Positions 1-11,298 are shown, counted from the first letter of the stretch. The stretch is DNA of 64,000 nt from Fremontodendron californicum (GCA_030761205.1 JAULJL010000035.1:10806001-10870000), one strand, 5' to 3'. A program made the numbers and translations. Notes: generated from the letters alone by a model not told the origin.

Positions 1-2526
1 TTTATGCTATTTTCTTTGTTTTTGATGTTTTAAGTGTTATGTTATTTCATGTTCTTAAGTTATATTTAATTTGGTTGCTTTGTTTGTTGCCATTTATGTC
101 TTAGATATCATGTTTTTGCATTTTTAATTTTCTGTTTTCATGTTGTTTAAATTTGAGCATGTTTTAGAGTTAGCATATTAAGTGTTTGTGAAAATGCTTG
201 TGTGATTCTTTGCATGATTCTTGTTTTATATCTTAGTGAGCATGTTTTAGATTTGGTATATTAGGTGTTTGTGAAAATGCTTGTGTGATTTTTGTGTTAT
301 GACTTAGTTTTTCATGCTAGCATACCAAGTGTTTGTGAAAATGCCATGCTTGTTGGAGCTTGGGGCCATTTGGCTACTCCATGTGTTTTGCATTGTGTGT
401 TGTATTTTTTGTCATGCTAGTTGTTAGGTTTTTGCATTTGCATGATATTTGGTTGGATTTTTTAATTAAGCATGCCTTGTGTTTGTGAAAATGCCATGCA
501 TGTCTTAGGTCTAGGTTACATTAAATGCCATGCAAGTTCATGTTAGGTCTAGGCCATATTATTTATGTCATGCATTTTCCTTACATTTAGGTTTAGATCC
601 ATGCATTTCATGCATTATGTTTGCTGCATTGTTTCATGCATTTCATGTTCATGCCACTTGAATAATGACTTGAGCCAATTAATGGTTCAAGATCATGCTC
701 TCTTGAGCACACTTGTGGAAAATTAAGTTTGTCAAATTGATTACTCTACCTTTGTGATTTTTTTTATTTAGCCAATTTTTATCTAACTTTCAAAGAGTCC
801 TAACTACTGCTTTCAAGTCATTTTATGAGTTTCAAATATTTTTACTTTGGTTTTTAAATGATTTTATCAAAAGCAAAAATGTGTTGGCAAAGAAGTTTTT
901 TTTTCTCCTCCAAAAACTCGTACATCTATGATTTTTCTGGGAATTCATCTTTGATCAGAAAATTAAGCCGATTTTTTTTCGTGTAGTTTTACATGTCCTG
1001 AGTCTCCAGTATTGTTTTTAGAATTTTTGGAATTTTTAAAAATAGGATAAAAAATCGTGGATTAAAACTGGACAGTGGAGTCAGAATTGAATTTAAAGAA
1101 AAACAAAGCAGTTTTTTCTCCTCCAAAAACTCGTACATCTCTGGTTTTTCTGGGAATTCATCTTTGATCAAAAAATTAAGCCGATTTTTTCTCGTATAGT
1201 TTTATATGTCCTGAGTCTCCAGTATTTTTTTTTAGAATTTTTGGAATTTTTAAAAATAGGGTAAAAAATCGTGTATTAAAACTGGACAGTGGAGTCAGAA
1301 TTGAATTTAAAGAAAAACCAATTTTCTGTTTTGGTTAATTTACTTAGAGTGGGCTGATTAGGAGGGTTAGCTACTGACTTAGGATGATTTCTAAGCCCTT
1401 TTAAACTCTAAAAATGGTTTTTCAAATCCCGGGTTAAGGGTAGTCAAGTCCGGATTTTTTAAACTTAGGAAATTAGAACCATTTAAAAATTTTTAGCCCA
1501 GTTTTTATTGTTAATTCAAGCTTTTCAAAATTGTTTTCAAACAATCACAAAGTATTTTGGTTTTAGAATATTTAATTTGACATATTTTCCTAAGGTAGCC
1601 GGATATCTTTTTAGATATACGGATTTCCTTAATTAAAGGAAAAAAATACATTTCATGCATTGCATTTTTATTTTCGTGCATATTATATGATAGCATTATT
1701 TTATTCTATGTCATTTAAATTATATGCCATACCATTCATATTTGTCATGTCATTTAGGTTGCATTATATTATTTAGACTTTACTATGTCATTTTATTTAT
1801 GTCATGCATATACATATTCATTTATTTTAAATGTTTGCAAAAGATAATGGTTTTCAATAAAAATAAAGATATTCCCGAGTTAAAATAATTCATGAGTTCT
1901 CTACCGGGTTTGCTGGAGGGAATATCATCAATTATCATTAATAAAGGAATATCTTTCTTTCAAAAAAAAAAGAGAATGATTCGGAAAGTTTTCCAAAACT
2001 AATAAAAATTTCTATATTTTGCCACGTTTGTTGGGGAATATAGGAAAATTTTGAATTTATAAATTCCGGATCATTTTCAATAAAAAATGGAATTATTTTT
2101 AAATTGGGAATTAACTTGAAATACTAAATTTAAAACCAACTTTTTACCGAGACTTGAGATAACACACGATTAATAAGGTACCGATTTATACGGGCGTTGT
2201 GGGGGTGCTAATCCTTCCCCACACGTAACCGACTCCCGAACCCGCTTCTTTGATTTCTCTGGTTTAAAACGCAGACTTGAAATTGGTTTTTAAAATGTTT
2301 TAATTAATTTTTAAAATATTTTATAAAACCGGTTTTAATAGGTGGCCGATCACACCTAGCTAAAAAAGATTGGTGGCGACTCCATGTCTTTTTTAAGGTC
2401 ATTTTCAAAACCTTCATTTTTCTAGAGGAATTAAGTCGACTTTTCCTCGGTTTTTTTTAATGTCACGCTTAACGAATAAGAAAGTCTTGCGATGAGACTC
2501 GTCGTTATTTTTTTTAGGTTGCGACA
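1..2526 (+). repeat. Element A 5' LTR, right-hand 2.53 kb
   Basis: Corresponds to 13621-16149 of the 3' LTR. By eye I count three substitutions (near 462, 803 and 1372) and two homopolymer length changes. By analogy with the TATA box at 13207 in the other copy, all of this segment lies downstream of the transcription start, so it is R/U5 sequence. It contains several copies of a GTGTTTGTGAAAATGC motif (190-490) and a 213-bp tandem duplication (901-1317). No gene is present; the short ORFs in it are chance. Confidence 0.92.
901..1317 (+). repeat. 213-bp tandem duplication inside the element A LTR
   Basis: The block starting TTTTCTCCTCCAAAAACTCG at 901 starts again at 1114 (period 213) and runs through the same CTGGACAGTGGAGTCAG segment. 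The 3' LTR has the same duplication at 14522 and 14735. The related LTRs of elements B (about 33.45-33.62 kb) and C (about 57.42-57.62 kb) appear to hold only one copy, so the duplication seems specific to the A lineage. Confidence 0.85.
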
Positions 2527-2529
2527 GCT

Positions 2530-2547
2530 TGGCGACTCCGCTGGGGA
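2530..2547 (+). promoter_or_regulatory. Primer binding site of element A (tRNA-Arg type)
   Basis: TGGCGACTCCGCTGGGGA begins three bases after the LTR end. TGG at the start matches the CCA tail of a tRNA. The sequence resembles the tRNA-Arg PBS described for Ogre elements; I assign tRNA-Arg from memory of that group, not from a search. The site is undamaged, unlike the matching site in element B. Confidence 0.8.
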
Positions 2548-4065
2548 CTTATTAGAGAGTCAAGCCTAGAATTGGTCGTGTGTTATCAAAGTCTCGGTTT
2601 TGTTGGTTTAATTGGTATTTAATTTTAATTCCCACATTTTTTAAGGAGAATTTTGAAAATAATAAAATGTTTTAAATATGTTCATTCTCATGTGCATGCA
2701 TTTTATTTTTGTTCTCTAGTTATTAAGGTTGTATATTATAATTGCTTGTCGATTAATGCGTTACACTATTCTTGAATGTTTTAATTGCTAGGGCATTTAG
2801 AATAAGGTTTGTAGAATAGGTAGTGAAAGGTTTGTTATTCCTCCACACACACTACACGTGCATTTGCATAACATGAATCCTCTACCCGGGTTCCGTCCTT
2901 TTAAGTGGGAGTAAAGTAACTACGCCTTCGTGATGATCCTCCGTATGGGCTAGTGAAACACTTTCGGAGTATAAAGTACCTATCGCCTTCGTGATAATCC
3001 TCCGTACGGGAATAGGAAAATATACTCTAACGGATTGAACCCGCTTTTATCGGGGTGCCTTACTAGCCTTCACCAGCGACAGTGAGGAACAATTCGGGGC
3101 CTTAGAACCGATTCACCCTCATATAGTGAACCTAGGCGAAGCCATCCCGAATTTCCGTTAGATATACCAAAAATAGGAACACATGGAGGGACATTTCTAA
3201 ACTTTTTGTTACCTGTTTTACACTCCGAATAAGTGTGGTAGATCGGGCAACGATGTACGTACATCGCCCGTAATAAATGTGATACTCCGCCTCGAAGGCA
3301 TCGTGATGCCTAAATAAGCAGATATTACTGGGGCAGATGTTCATTAGCTGTTTTTTCTATAAAAAAAAATATTTTTAAGCATTTTGCATGTTGCACATTT
3401 CATACATGTGTGAATAGAGCATGTACATTTTTGGTTGTGTTATTGATCTCATTCTTTGCAATAAACAGTTGGTAATTTCATTTGATGATTTCATAAAATA
3501 GGTAGTGTCACATGAACATTTGCATATGGTACCATAGTGGGATCCACCCTGAAATTCTTTTGAAAATAATGTGATTGGTTTTTCATAAATAAAAAAAAAA
3601 CACAAAAAAAAAGCATGTTAAAAAAAAATCATAAATTAAGAGGCAAATCTTGCATAATGAGATTTTTGAATAATCAAGATTTAGGTCCTACCAATTTCGT
3701 GTAATCATTGGTTAATTTATTTGTGTCATTTTGACATCGTGTTACAGTCATAACATGCATGATTATTCATTGTAGAATACATTTGTGATATACATGGTCA
3801 TTCTTTGTACCTACCTTTGTATTAATTCATTTATTCTTAGCATGTATCATTTTGACATCATAGCATGCATGGTCATTCATTGTAGGACACGTTTATAACA
3901 TGCATAGTCATTATCTGTATATACCTGGCATTAGATTGCATTCATAGCATACATAGTCATCATAATTTCTCTCTATATGTTCATGCATTAACCATCAGTT
4001 TATTCATGCACATAGGAATAGAGCATGTACATTCATAATCTTAATCTCATGACATTTTCATTTGC
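2548..4065 (+). other. Element A 5' leader (non-coding, structured)
   Basis: About 1.5 kb between PBS and first ORF. A GC-richer patch at 2880-3330 interrupts otherwise AT-rich DNA. It carries a 61-bp-spaced repeat of GCCTTCGTGATGATCCTCCG (2924 and, with one change, 2985), local CTCCG/CGGAG pairing, and a 16-bp perfect palindrome at 3251. The same patch is retained in the opposite orientation in element B (about 53.8-54.2 kb). 3600-4060 is AT-rich with many CATGCAT-like words. No credible ORF. The conserved patch may be a packaging or dimerisation region (inference). Confidence 0.6.
3245..3269. promoter_or_regulatory. Perfect palindrome in the element A leader
   Basis: CGATGTACGTACATCG (3251-3266) is its own reverse complement and is flanked by GGGC on the left and CCC on the right, which extends the pairing around a two-base bulge. 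Element B keeps the same structure at 53825-53849 with one changed base in the palindrome. The position, between PBS and gag, is where retroviral dimer-initiation stems lie; that role is inferred only. Confidence 0.6.
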
Positions 4066-5016
4066 ATGAAAGGGGTTCGAGATATGAGGAATGAATCGGA
4101 GGAACGATTGGGTGCTTTGGAACGCAATCAAGATGAATATGGACATGAAATACGAGAGGTGAAGGAACAACTTGCCAAATTGCTGAAAATGGTTGAGGAT
4201 ATGGGTAACAGTAAATGTGAACTTTCTCAGGGCTTCGCATCATCTTCGGATCAACCAAAACCATTAGGTCCAGAACATACAATCCTTGCTGGATCCTGCA
4301 CTTGTCAATGCCACAAAGGTTGCAATCCTGGTGAAATTATGGACAAAATCATGAAAATAATTAAACATGAAAGCCTGATACCAAAGACAGAAACCTCGAA
4401 TCCAGTACCATACCTGCAAACTTTTCTAGGTCCAAACCAGTATCCCCACCCTACTATGGTCCAATCGTCCATTGGGACGACCACTACGGGATTCCTGAAT
4501 CCCACTCCATCGTTACCAACTACCAGTTCATACTATTTCCCTCATCAATCACCTTATCCAGTACCTGGGATAGGAACCTCGAGCTATGTACAACCTCCAA
4601 AGGCCCCGTGTCCAAATCCATACCCTTACCATGCTGTTCCGCCACATCCCCATGTAAACACTCCGGTTCGAACCTTAGTGCCACCACCAAGTGCCCCAAC
4701 TCCTAGGCCATGTGTGACTAAGAAACGATCCCAGAATAAGACCCAAATGCATTTTGATCCCATTCCAATCAGCTACCAAGAGCTCCTCCCTATACTGATC
4801 CAAAATCACATGGTTGCTTGTGTCCCATTGAAACCCCTGTTACCACCATATCCAATGTGGTATAATCCAAATGAAAGATGTGATTATCATTGTGGAATTG
4901 TTGGCCATAGCATCGAAGATTGTATAGCAGTCAAAAGGAAAGTGCAAGCTCTCATAGATGCCAAGTGGTTGGATCCAACGACACTGATTGATAAAGGACT
5001 GGGAAAATGCCATTAG
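4066..5016 (+). CDS. Element A ORF0: gag-like proline-rich protein with C-terminal zinc-knuckle variant
   Basis: Open for 316 residues. I place the start at the first ATG; the next in-frame Met lies six codons on. Residues 5-50 are charged and helix-prone, probably a coiled coil (ERNQDEYGHEIREVKEQLAK). A short CxCxxxC stretch lies near 78-85. The middle (about 100-250) is rich in proline, serine and tyrosine and looks disordered. At 272-286 it ends in CDYHCGIVGHSIEDC, a C-X2-H-X5-H-X4-C pattern, followed by a basic helix. The same ending closes the downstream gag ORF, but the central capsid domain of gag is absent here. It is therefore probably a gag-derived accessory ORF in the position of the extra ORF upstream of gag in Ogre-type elements. 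Element B has a broken copy at 51970-52911. Its function is unknown; RNA binding is a reasonable guess. Confidence 0.75.
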   Translation: MKGVRDMRNESEERLGALERNQDEYGHEIREVKEQLAKLLKMVEDMGNSKCELSQGFASSSDQPKPLGPEHTILAGSCTCQCHKGCNPGEIMDKIMKIIKHESLIPKTETSNPVPYLQTFLGPNQYPHPTMVQSSIGTTTTGFLNPTPSLPTTSSYYFPHQSPYPVPGIGTSSYVQPPKAPCPNPYPYHAVPPHPHVNTPVRTLVPPPSAPTPRPCVTKKRSQNKTQMHFDPIPISYQELLPILIQNHMVACVPLKPLLPPYPMWYNPNERCDYHCGIVGHSIEDCIAVKRKVQALIDAKWLDPTTLIDKGLGKCH

Positions 5017-5836
5017 GATTGGGAGATTTACAGCATTGAGGTGGAAAGACTTCGGTCTTATATGATGTAATAGGATTTCACTTTTTCAGTAGCCGGCTCT
5101 TATAGCCTTAGGATGCTAGGAAGAATAAAGTGCTTGTAAAGACAGTTTTAACTACTACTCAAATTTTGTAAAACATGGTTTATACCATTGTGAACATTGA
5201 TATGGGAATGAATTGAGTATGCTTCAAATTTATAAGATGTTGATGATTAAGTTCCTCCGATTCTTATTTCCTCCGTGATATCTTCCCCTTCGCATTTTGC
5301 ATCCCATCAATTATTTGTCAGGTTGCATTCATGCATTCATAATCAGCATGATTTTTCTGTATATATCCATGCATTAATTTGCTTATTACATACATCATGA
5401 TTAGCATTAGGTCACATTCATGACACACATGGTTAGCATGATTTTCTTTGTATATACTCTGTATCAATCATTCATTGTTTGCATAATTGACACCGTGTTG
5501 CATTCATAGTGTATGTGATCATTCATTGGGAAACATGCTAAAATACATGATCAGTCATTGCATATATTCATGTGTTGATCTGTTTATTCTTTGTTTGCAA
5601 CATGTTGGCATTGTGATTGCATTTATCACATATATGGTCAGCATGTTTCCATTGTACATATCCATACATCATATTGTTTAGGCTTCATATGCATCAAATT
5701 GCATTCATGGCTCATTCATCATGACATACATTTGGGGGAAATAAATAGAAGTTGGCTTGGCTTTAGGAGTCTTTGAAAGAATTTCCATTTCAAATCAGAA
5801 GAAGTACTGAGTACACTTTTAATACAGGCTGGTGCT
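5017..5836 (+). other. Spacer between ORF0 and gag of element A
   Basis: 820 bp of AT-rich DNA with recurring GCATTCAT/CATGATTAGCAT words and no supported ORF. The related stretch in element B (about 51.0-51.97 kb) is similarly non-coding. It could hold splice or translation signals for gag, but none can be identified by eye. Confidence 0.6.
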
Positions 5837-7252
5837 ATGGAGGATGAACAAGTTGCCCGAATGGAAAAAATGGAAAGGGAACAGAGAGAATTGCGAGAAC
5901 AGCTAGCAAAATCTCAAGCAGAATCTAAGGATCAGATGACTAAACTGATGGAGCTAATGTCTGCTGTAATGAAGGGAAAAGGATACACCGAAAACTTTGT
6001 CGCCGGAGAAGGGTTAGAGGTACAAAAGGGCCAAGATGAGGTAGCAATAAGTGATGCCCAGAACACTGTTAACCCCGTCAATGTCCTAAAATCAGATGAT
6101 CCGGCTGAACAGGCAAAGTTGAAAAGGGTTGCAGTAAATGAGGTTGAGTTGGCAGATTCCCAAAGGAAATATCAGTTGTTAGATGAAAGGCTCCGGGCAA
6201 TAGAAAGAAAAGATGTATTCGGGAGTGTGGAGGCGAAAGAACGATGCTTGGTCCTCGATTTAGTCATTCCTCCTAAGTTCAAGATCCCTGACTTTGTGAA
6301 ATATGACGGGACGACCGATCCATCAGCCCACATCACTATGTTCTGCCGAAAGATGACAAGTCAGATAGATAATGATAAGCTTTTGATTCACTGCTTTCAG
6401 GATAGCCTCAGCGGGTCCGCAATTAGGTGGTATAGTCAGTTGAGCAAGGATCAGATTCGCTCTTGGAATGATTTGGCTGGGGCTTTTCTAAACCAGTACA
6501 AGCATATGACCGACAAGACACTTGATCGTCTCACTTTGCAAAATATGGAGAAAAAAACTACTGAGAGCTTCAAAGAATATGCACAACGGTGGATGAGCCT
6601 GGCTGCCCAAATACAACCGCCCTTGACACAAAAGGAAATCACTATCCTTTTTGTGAATACACTGCACGCCCCGTACTATGACAGACTTGTCGACAATGCT
6701 TCGAAGAATTTTGCGGACATGGTAATTTCAGGGGAGATGATTGAGAATGCTATCAAGAATGGGAAACTTGAAAGAGAAGGAACATCCAATACCGAGAGAA
6801 ATAAGGCACCAAGAAAGAAAGAGGAAGATGTCCAAACTATGGAAGATTTCATCCCATATTCCCAATTTCCCTCATACCAATCATGTTACCCTACTGAGGT
6901 ATCTCCAAGCCTTTATCCTTACCTACCTACCCAAACACCTAATCCTATACCAGCCCTTGCAACAAGGCCTACTTCTAGAAAACGACCGCGAGAAAATCAA
7001 GAAAGAATTCCAATCCCCATCCCTGACTTACTGCCATTACTAATAAAGAATCAGTACCTTACCCCGGTACCTTTGAAAATAGCTCCGAATCCATCAGCAA
7101 GGAGTTATGACCCTGACAGCAAGTGTGATTATCACCTAGGGGTAGTTGGGCATTCAACTGAAAAATGCAGACAACTGAAGGAAATGATTGAAAGTTTTAT
7201 CCGTGATGGTATTTTGACACCGGAGCTTATCGATCAATGGAAGGCCACTTAG
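5837..7252 (+). CDS. gag: Element A Gag (capsid/nucleocapsid) polyprotein, gag-only
   Basis: Intact 471-residue ORF starting at ATG in GCTATGGAGG. Residues 1-45 are a strongly charged coiled coil (REQLAKSQAESKDQMTKL). Residues about 142-312 match the retrotransposon Gag (capsid) domain of plant Ty3/gypsy elements. Features include PPKFKIPDFVKYDGTTDP, then LIHCFQDSLSGSAIRWY, SWNDLAGAFLNQYKH and ESFKEYAQRW. A basic linker is followed by a proline-rich stretch and a zinc-knuckle variant CDYHLGVVGHSTEKC at 430-444. The ORF stops at 7252 with no protease or polymerase in any frame downstream. The product should assemble particles and bind element RNA. Reverse transcription and integration would have to be supplied in trans. 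No frameshift or internal stop is present, which fits the near-identical LTRs. Confidence 0.9.
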   Translation: MEDEQVARMEKMEREQRELREQLAKSQAESKDQMTKLMELMSAVMKGKGYTENFVAGEGLEVQKGQDEVAISDAQNTVNPVNVLKSDDPAEQAKLKRVAVNEVELADSQRKYQLLDERLRAIERKDVFGSVEAKERCLVLDLVIPPKFKIPDFVKYDGTTDPSAHITMFCRKMTSQIDNDKLLIHCFQDSLSGSAIRWYSQLSKDQIRSWNDLAGAFLNQYKHMTDKTLDRLTLQNMEKKTTESFKEYAQRWMSLAAQIQPPLTQKEITILFVNTLHAPYYDRLVDNASKNFADMVISGEMIENAIKNGKLEREGTSNTERNKAPRKKEEDVQTMEDFIPYSQFPSYQSCYPTEVSPSLYPYLPTQTPNPIPALATRPTSRKRPRENQERIPIPIPDLLPLLIKNQYLTPVPLKIAPNPSARSYDPDSKCDYHLGVVGHSTEKCRQLKEMIESFIRDGILTPELIDQWKAT

Positions 7253-10189
7253 CCCTAAATCAATTTCTTTCAGGGTTTTAGGGGGAGAATTACTACCTTT
7301 GAAGGATGTCAATAGGAGCATTTTTGACGCATGTAGTTTTATACACTGTGATGATGAAAGCACTTGTCTCATGTTAACATCTACATGAATTAAATGAATT
7401 TTAAATGCTTTGTGTTTGTTGTGTTTTAAATAAACGTGAATTTACAAAAACAAGCATTAAGGAAGTTTTAATAATGGATAGTCTCAAGAAGATTGATGAT
7501 CAGTGTTAGAAATGACCCAACACCATCCCCCTCTTTTTTGGGCTTCTCTATACCTAAACCTTGAATCAATAACACTTGAAAGACCTAATGCTTCAAGGAA
7601 AAATGAATGAAAAAAGAGAAGCATTGTCATTGCAAAATAAGCAATGATGTAAATCCTAGTCTAGGCTATGAACAAAGGAACAAACTTTTTGAAATTTTTT
7701 GAATTCCTTGAAAATCAAACAAATGAGACATTCTTTCAAGAATCCAGATTTTGATAATTTGGTGTGTGTCAGGATTGTGCTAAAACCATTCATGACCTTT
7801 CCCAATGACCACAAAACACTAATTGCCCAGACATCACTTCATGATTGACACCTTGGGGCACAATGATTAAACTAGATTATCCCTTGTCCCAGAGAAAACC
7901 TGCTTTTGGGTCATGTTTTCCTTGTCTCTTCAAAGAACTCAGATTGGAAACTCAGCCTTTTCAAAACAGACCTAGACTTGCCATGTTCCTCGTTGATACA
8001 AATTCGCATGGATAATCAAATTGGGGCATCATATGTGGAAATGATGGATACATAGTGAAGAAGGATGGGCTAATGCATGAATCATTGGAGGCATGCGACG
8101 AAAAAAACAAAAAAAAAAAGAAAAAAAAGAAAAAGAAAAATCATGATATCATGCATATGAGAATTCGGATGATTCCAAAGTGCAAAATGAAATTCTGAAT
8201 ATCTATTTCCCCTGAGGATTGCTTTTCAATGAGAATATTTGGGCTTGATATGATGAATGGCCATCTTTCATATCCATTTCACAAGAAAAAAATTATTATC
8301 CATAGTCACCCCTTTTGAGCCAAAAGAATTCTTAATTCTTTGAACCCTGATCAAGGATTACCCTCTACACTGGGGGGCAAATGCGAGGAAAGATCTTTTC
8401 AAAGATCATTGAGAAATGAGTGACAGCTCAGGGACAGACACAAAGCAAATGGAGCTCCGAATAAATACGGGCGCACTCTGTCAAAGAAAAAAAGAATAGG
8501 AAAAGATGACGAAATGAAAGCCAAGAAAAACAAACAAAAAACACAATAAAAAAATGTGTGTGAAAGACATGGCAAATTGAAAGCCAAAAGCAAGGAAGAA
8601 AAAGAGCAAAATCAAAAAGAAAGAAATGTCCAAGAAGAGACACATGCTTCAAAGAAAATCCTCTTCAAGAAAGGATCCTTGATCTAATTACCCTCAAACA
8701 CATATTTTGGGCCTATTTATCCTTTCTTTCTGAATCCTGAGCCATGGCCTACATTACGTGCTTTAAAAGTCCATTTTGATCAAGCATGAATGTTTAATTT
8801 GAAGGGTTTTCCTCAGATTTTATCCCATCTTATCAAATTCTCATTTCACTAAGGAAGAATTTAGAATTCTCAAGTGCATGGTAAAAAAAAAAGAGAAAAA
8901 TTGAAAAGAATGGGACTCTAGGGCGAAAACCCAAAAAAACGGGCGGTCTAGAGTAGAATGGGAATTTTCGATGCCATCGATGATAGTGCCGATACCCCAA
9001 AAGAAAAGATCTTATTAAAGGAGTGGTCATCGAGGAACATCTAGGAATTCCTGAACCCCCCAAATTGTCAGCTCTCATTCGGAGGATTGTCTTCAAAAAC
9101 TGAAACTTTGTTCCCAAGATTAAACTTTCCGGTTTAAACATCCCAGCCAATCTTGATGCTTGACAAAATGCCTTGATATGGAAACTAAAAGAATGTTGAA
9201 TTTGTTTGGTTCTCAATGAATTCATGATTTATAAAACCTGTTCCATTTGTGAGCCTAGAAGGGATATACATTTTTGTCATGAAGTTTTCCTGGAAAAGCC
9301 AGAATCTTGTTATACCAAGCCTTGCCAATCCAGTTGAAAAAACCCAGATTGATACTTAGAGAAATTTCTAACAATGATCATCAGTCTTCAAAAGATTTGT
9401 ACATCACACATTGTGGGGTTAATATTTTTTGTTCAGAAGTTTTCAAAATGCGAAAACAAATAAAAAGATTTTTTTGAAATACCCATTTTGATGTTGGCAT
9501 GAGACAAGGATTTTTCTAACTCAAAGGTGTAGAACTGCCAGGATAGGTCTTGACTTCCAGATATGAGAAGAAGAAATAGAACCCGGTTCAGATCTCTGTT
9601 GATGAAAGTTTGAAAAACTGTTGGGGCAAAGAGAATAGCCAAAATGAATTGAAGATATACTATGATTTGAAGAGGAAAAATGAATTTGAAAGGCTAAGCC
9701 AAAGTCTAGAGGAACAACCAGGGGCATTTGCATCACTCATGAGCACTCATCTCTCTATCGAGCTTTTGCATCTACACAGTGTCAGCAAGCATTTTCATCA
9801 TTCATGGGTATTTGCATTGGCATTATTCCATAAGCATCTCCATTTTACCTTTACATTTACATTCTCCATGGAATTCGCATTTGTGTCATCTCAAGCAATT
9901 GCATCATTTCTAGAATCATTGCATTTTCATTAATGTGTGGTAATTGTAGTTACACCATTCATAAACCAGTTACATGAACACAATTAGTAGGGGCATCTGC
10001 ATCATGAAACATGGGCATCAATCCAAGTCATTTACATTTGCATTAAAGACATTTGCACCAGTTTAAGTCATTTCGTATCTTATACAACATATGCATTTGC
10101 ATCAAAAAGCATTCGCATCTTCTCAAAATCTTTAGGTTAATTTTCAACAATTCTTCACCATCATTCTGAAGACCTTCGGGCATCATTTT
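7253..10189 (+). other. Element A post-gag non-coding region
   Basis: Nearly 3 kb with no supported coding sequence; ORFs here are short and on inconsistent strands. A purine-rich tract lies at 8098-8144. The interval about 8.2-9.6 kb is well conserved in elements B (opposite strand, about 38.2-39.75 kb) and C (about 62.7-64.0 kb), despite lacking a common open frame. 9720-10130 is full of CATTTGCATC-like words. Elements of this group normally carry pol here, so the region replaces the whole pol gene. Confidence 0.65.
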
Positions 10190-11215
10190 TAAAGTCGCAT
10201 ACAGCGCATTTTTTCCAAATCACGAGTAAGGTCTCCGGGCACCATTCTTAAGGCCTATGGGCACCATTTTTAAGACCTCCGGGCATAATTTTTCAAATCA
10301 CAGGTAAGACCTCTGGGCAACATCTTTAAGACCTCCGGGCATAACTTTTTTTCAGGGGTAAGGCCTATGGGCACCATTTTTAAGACCTCCGGGCATAATT
10401 TTTCAAATCACAGGTAAGACCTCCGGGCATAACTCGTTTTTCAGGGGTAAGGCCTATGGGCACCATTTTTAAGACCTCCGGGCATAATTTTTCAATTCAC
10501 AGGTAAGACCTCCGGGCATAACTCTTTTTTTCAGGGGTAAGGCCTATGGGCACCATTTTTAAGACCTCTAGGCATAATTTTTCAAATCACAGGTAAGACC
10601 TCCGGGCAACATCTTTAAGACCTCCGGGCATAACTTTTTTTCAGGGGTAAGACCTCCGAGCACCAATTTTTAAGACCTCCGGGCATAATTTTTCAAATCA
10701 CAGGTAAGACCTCCGGGCAACATCTTTAAGACCTCCGGGCATAACCTTTTTCAGGGATAAGACCTCCGGGCACCAATTTTTAAGACCTCCGGGCATAATT
10801 TTTCAAATCACAGGTAAGACCTCCGGGCAACATCTTTAAGACCTCCGGGCATAACCTTTTTCAGGGATAAGACCTCCGGGCACCAATTTTTAAGACCTCC
10901 GGGCATAATTTTTCATATCACAGGTAAGACCTCCGGGCAACATCTTTAAGATCTCCGGGCATAACCTTTTTCAGGGATAAGACCTCCGGGCACCAATTTT
11001 TAAGACCTCCGGGCATAATTTTTCATATCACAGGTAAGACCTCCGGGCAACATCTTTAAGATCTCCGGGCATAACTTTTTTCAGGGGTAAGACCTCCGGG
11101 CACCAATTTTTAAGACCTCCGGGCACCATTTTAAGACCTCCGGGCACCGATTTTTAAGACCTCCAGGCACCATTTTAAGACCTTCGGGCACCAATTTTAA
11201 AGCCCTTCGAGCATA
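10190..11215 (+). repeat. PPT-proximal tandem array of element A (about 89-110-bp higher-order units)
   Basis: Built from 22-30-bp subunits that share AAGACCTCCGGGCA. Subunits are grouped into higher-order units. GGCCTATGGGCACC starts at 10362, 10451 and 10541 (period 89-90). From about 10651 a four-subunit unit repeats every 110 bp (10651, 10761, 10871, 10981, 11091). The array lies just upstream of the polypurine tract, where Ogre/Tat elements are known to carry variable minisatellites. Not a CRISPR array: there are no unique spacers. Confidence 0.9.
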
Positions 11216-11298
11216 AATTTTTCTTTTGAAAATCGAATTTATTCCCTTAGGACGAATCGAGCCTTGTTTAGGCAGGGAATTCAATTTAAGGACAAAAT

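Noticed and set aside
2530..2547. tRNA-like gene at the PBS
   Set aside because: Only 18 bases complementary to a tRNA 3' end; no cloverleaf around it. The same applies to 41859-41876.
8833..9225. 130-codon minus-strand ORF in element A
   Set aside because: Not open in B or C although the DNA is conserved, and no recognisable domain.
9610..9933. 107-codon plus-strand ORF in element A
   Set aside because: Low-complexity His/Phe-rich translation of CATTTGCATC-like words; not conserved.
10190..11215. CRISPR-like regular repeats
   Set aside because: Units are directly adjacent with no unique spacers, have subunit structure and lie in the 3' UTR of a plant retrotransposon.
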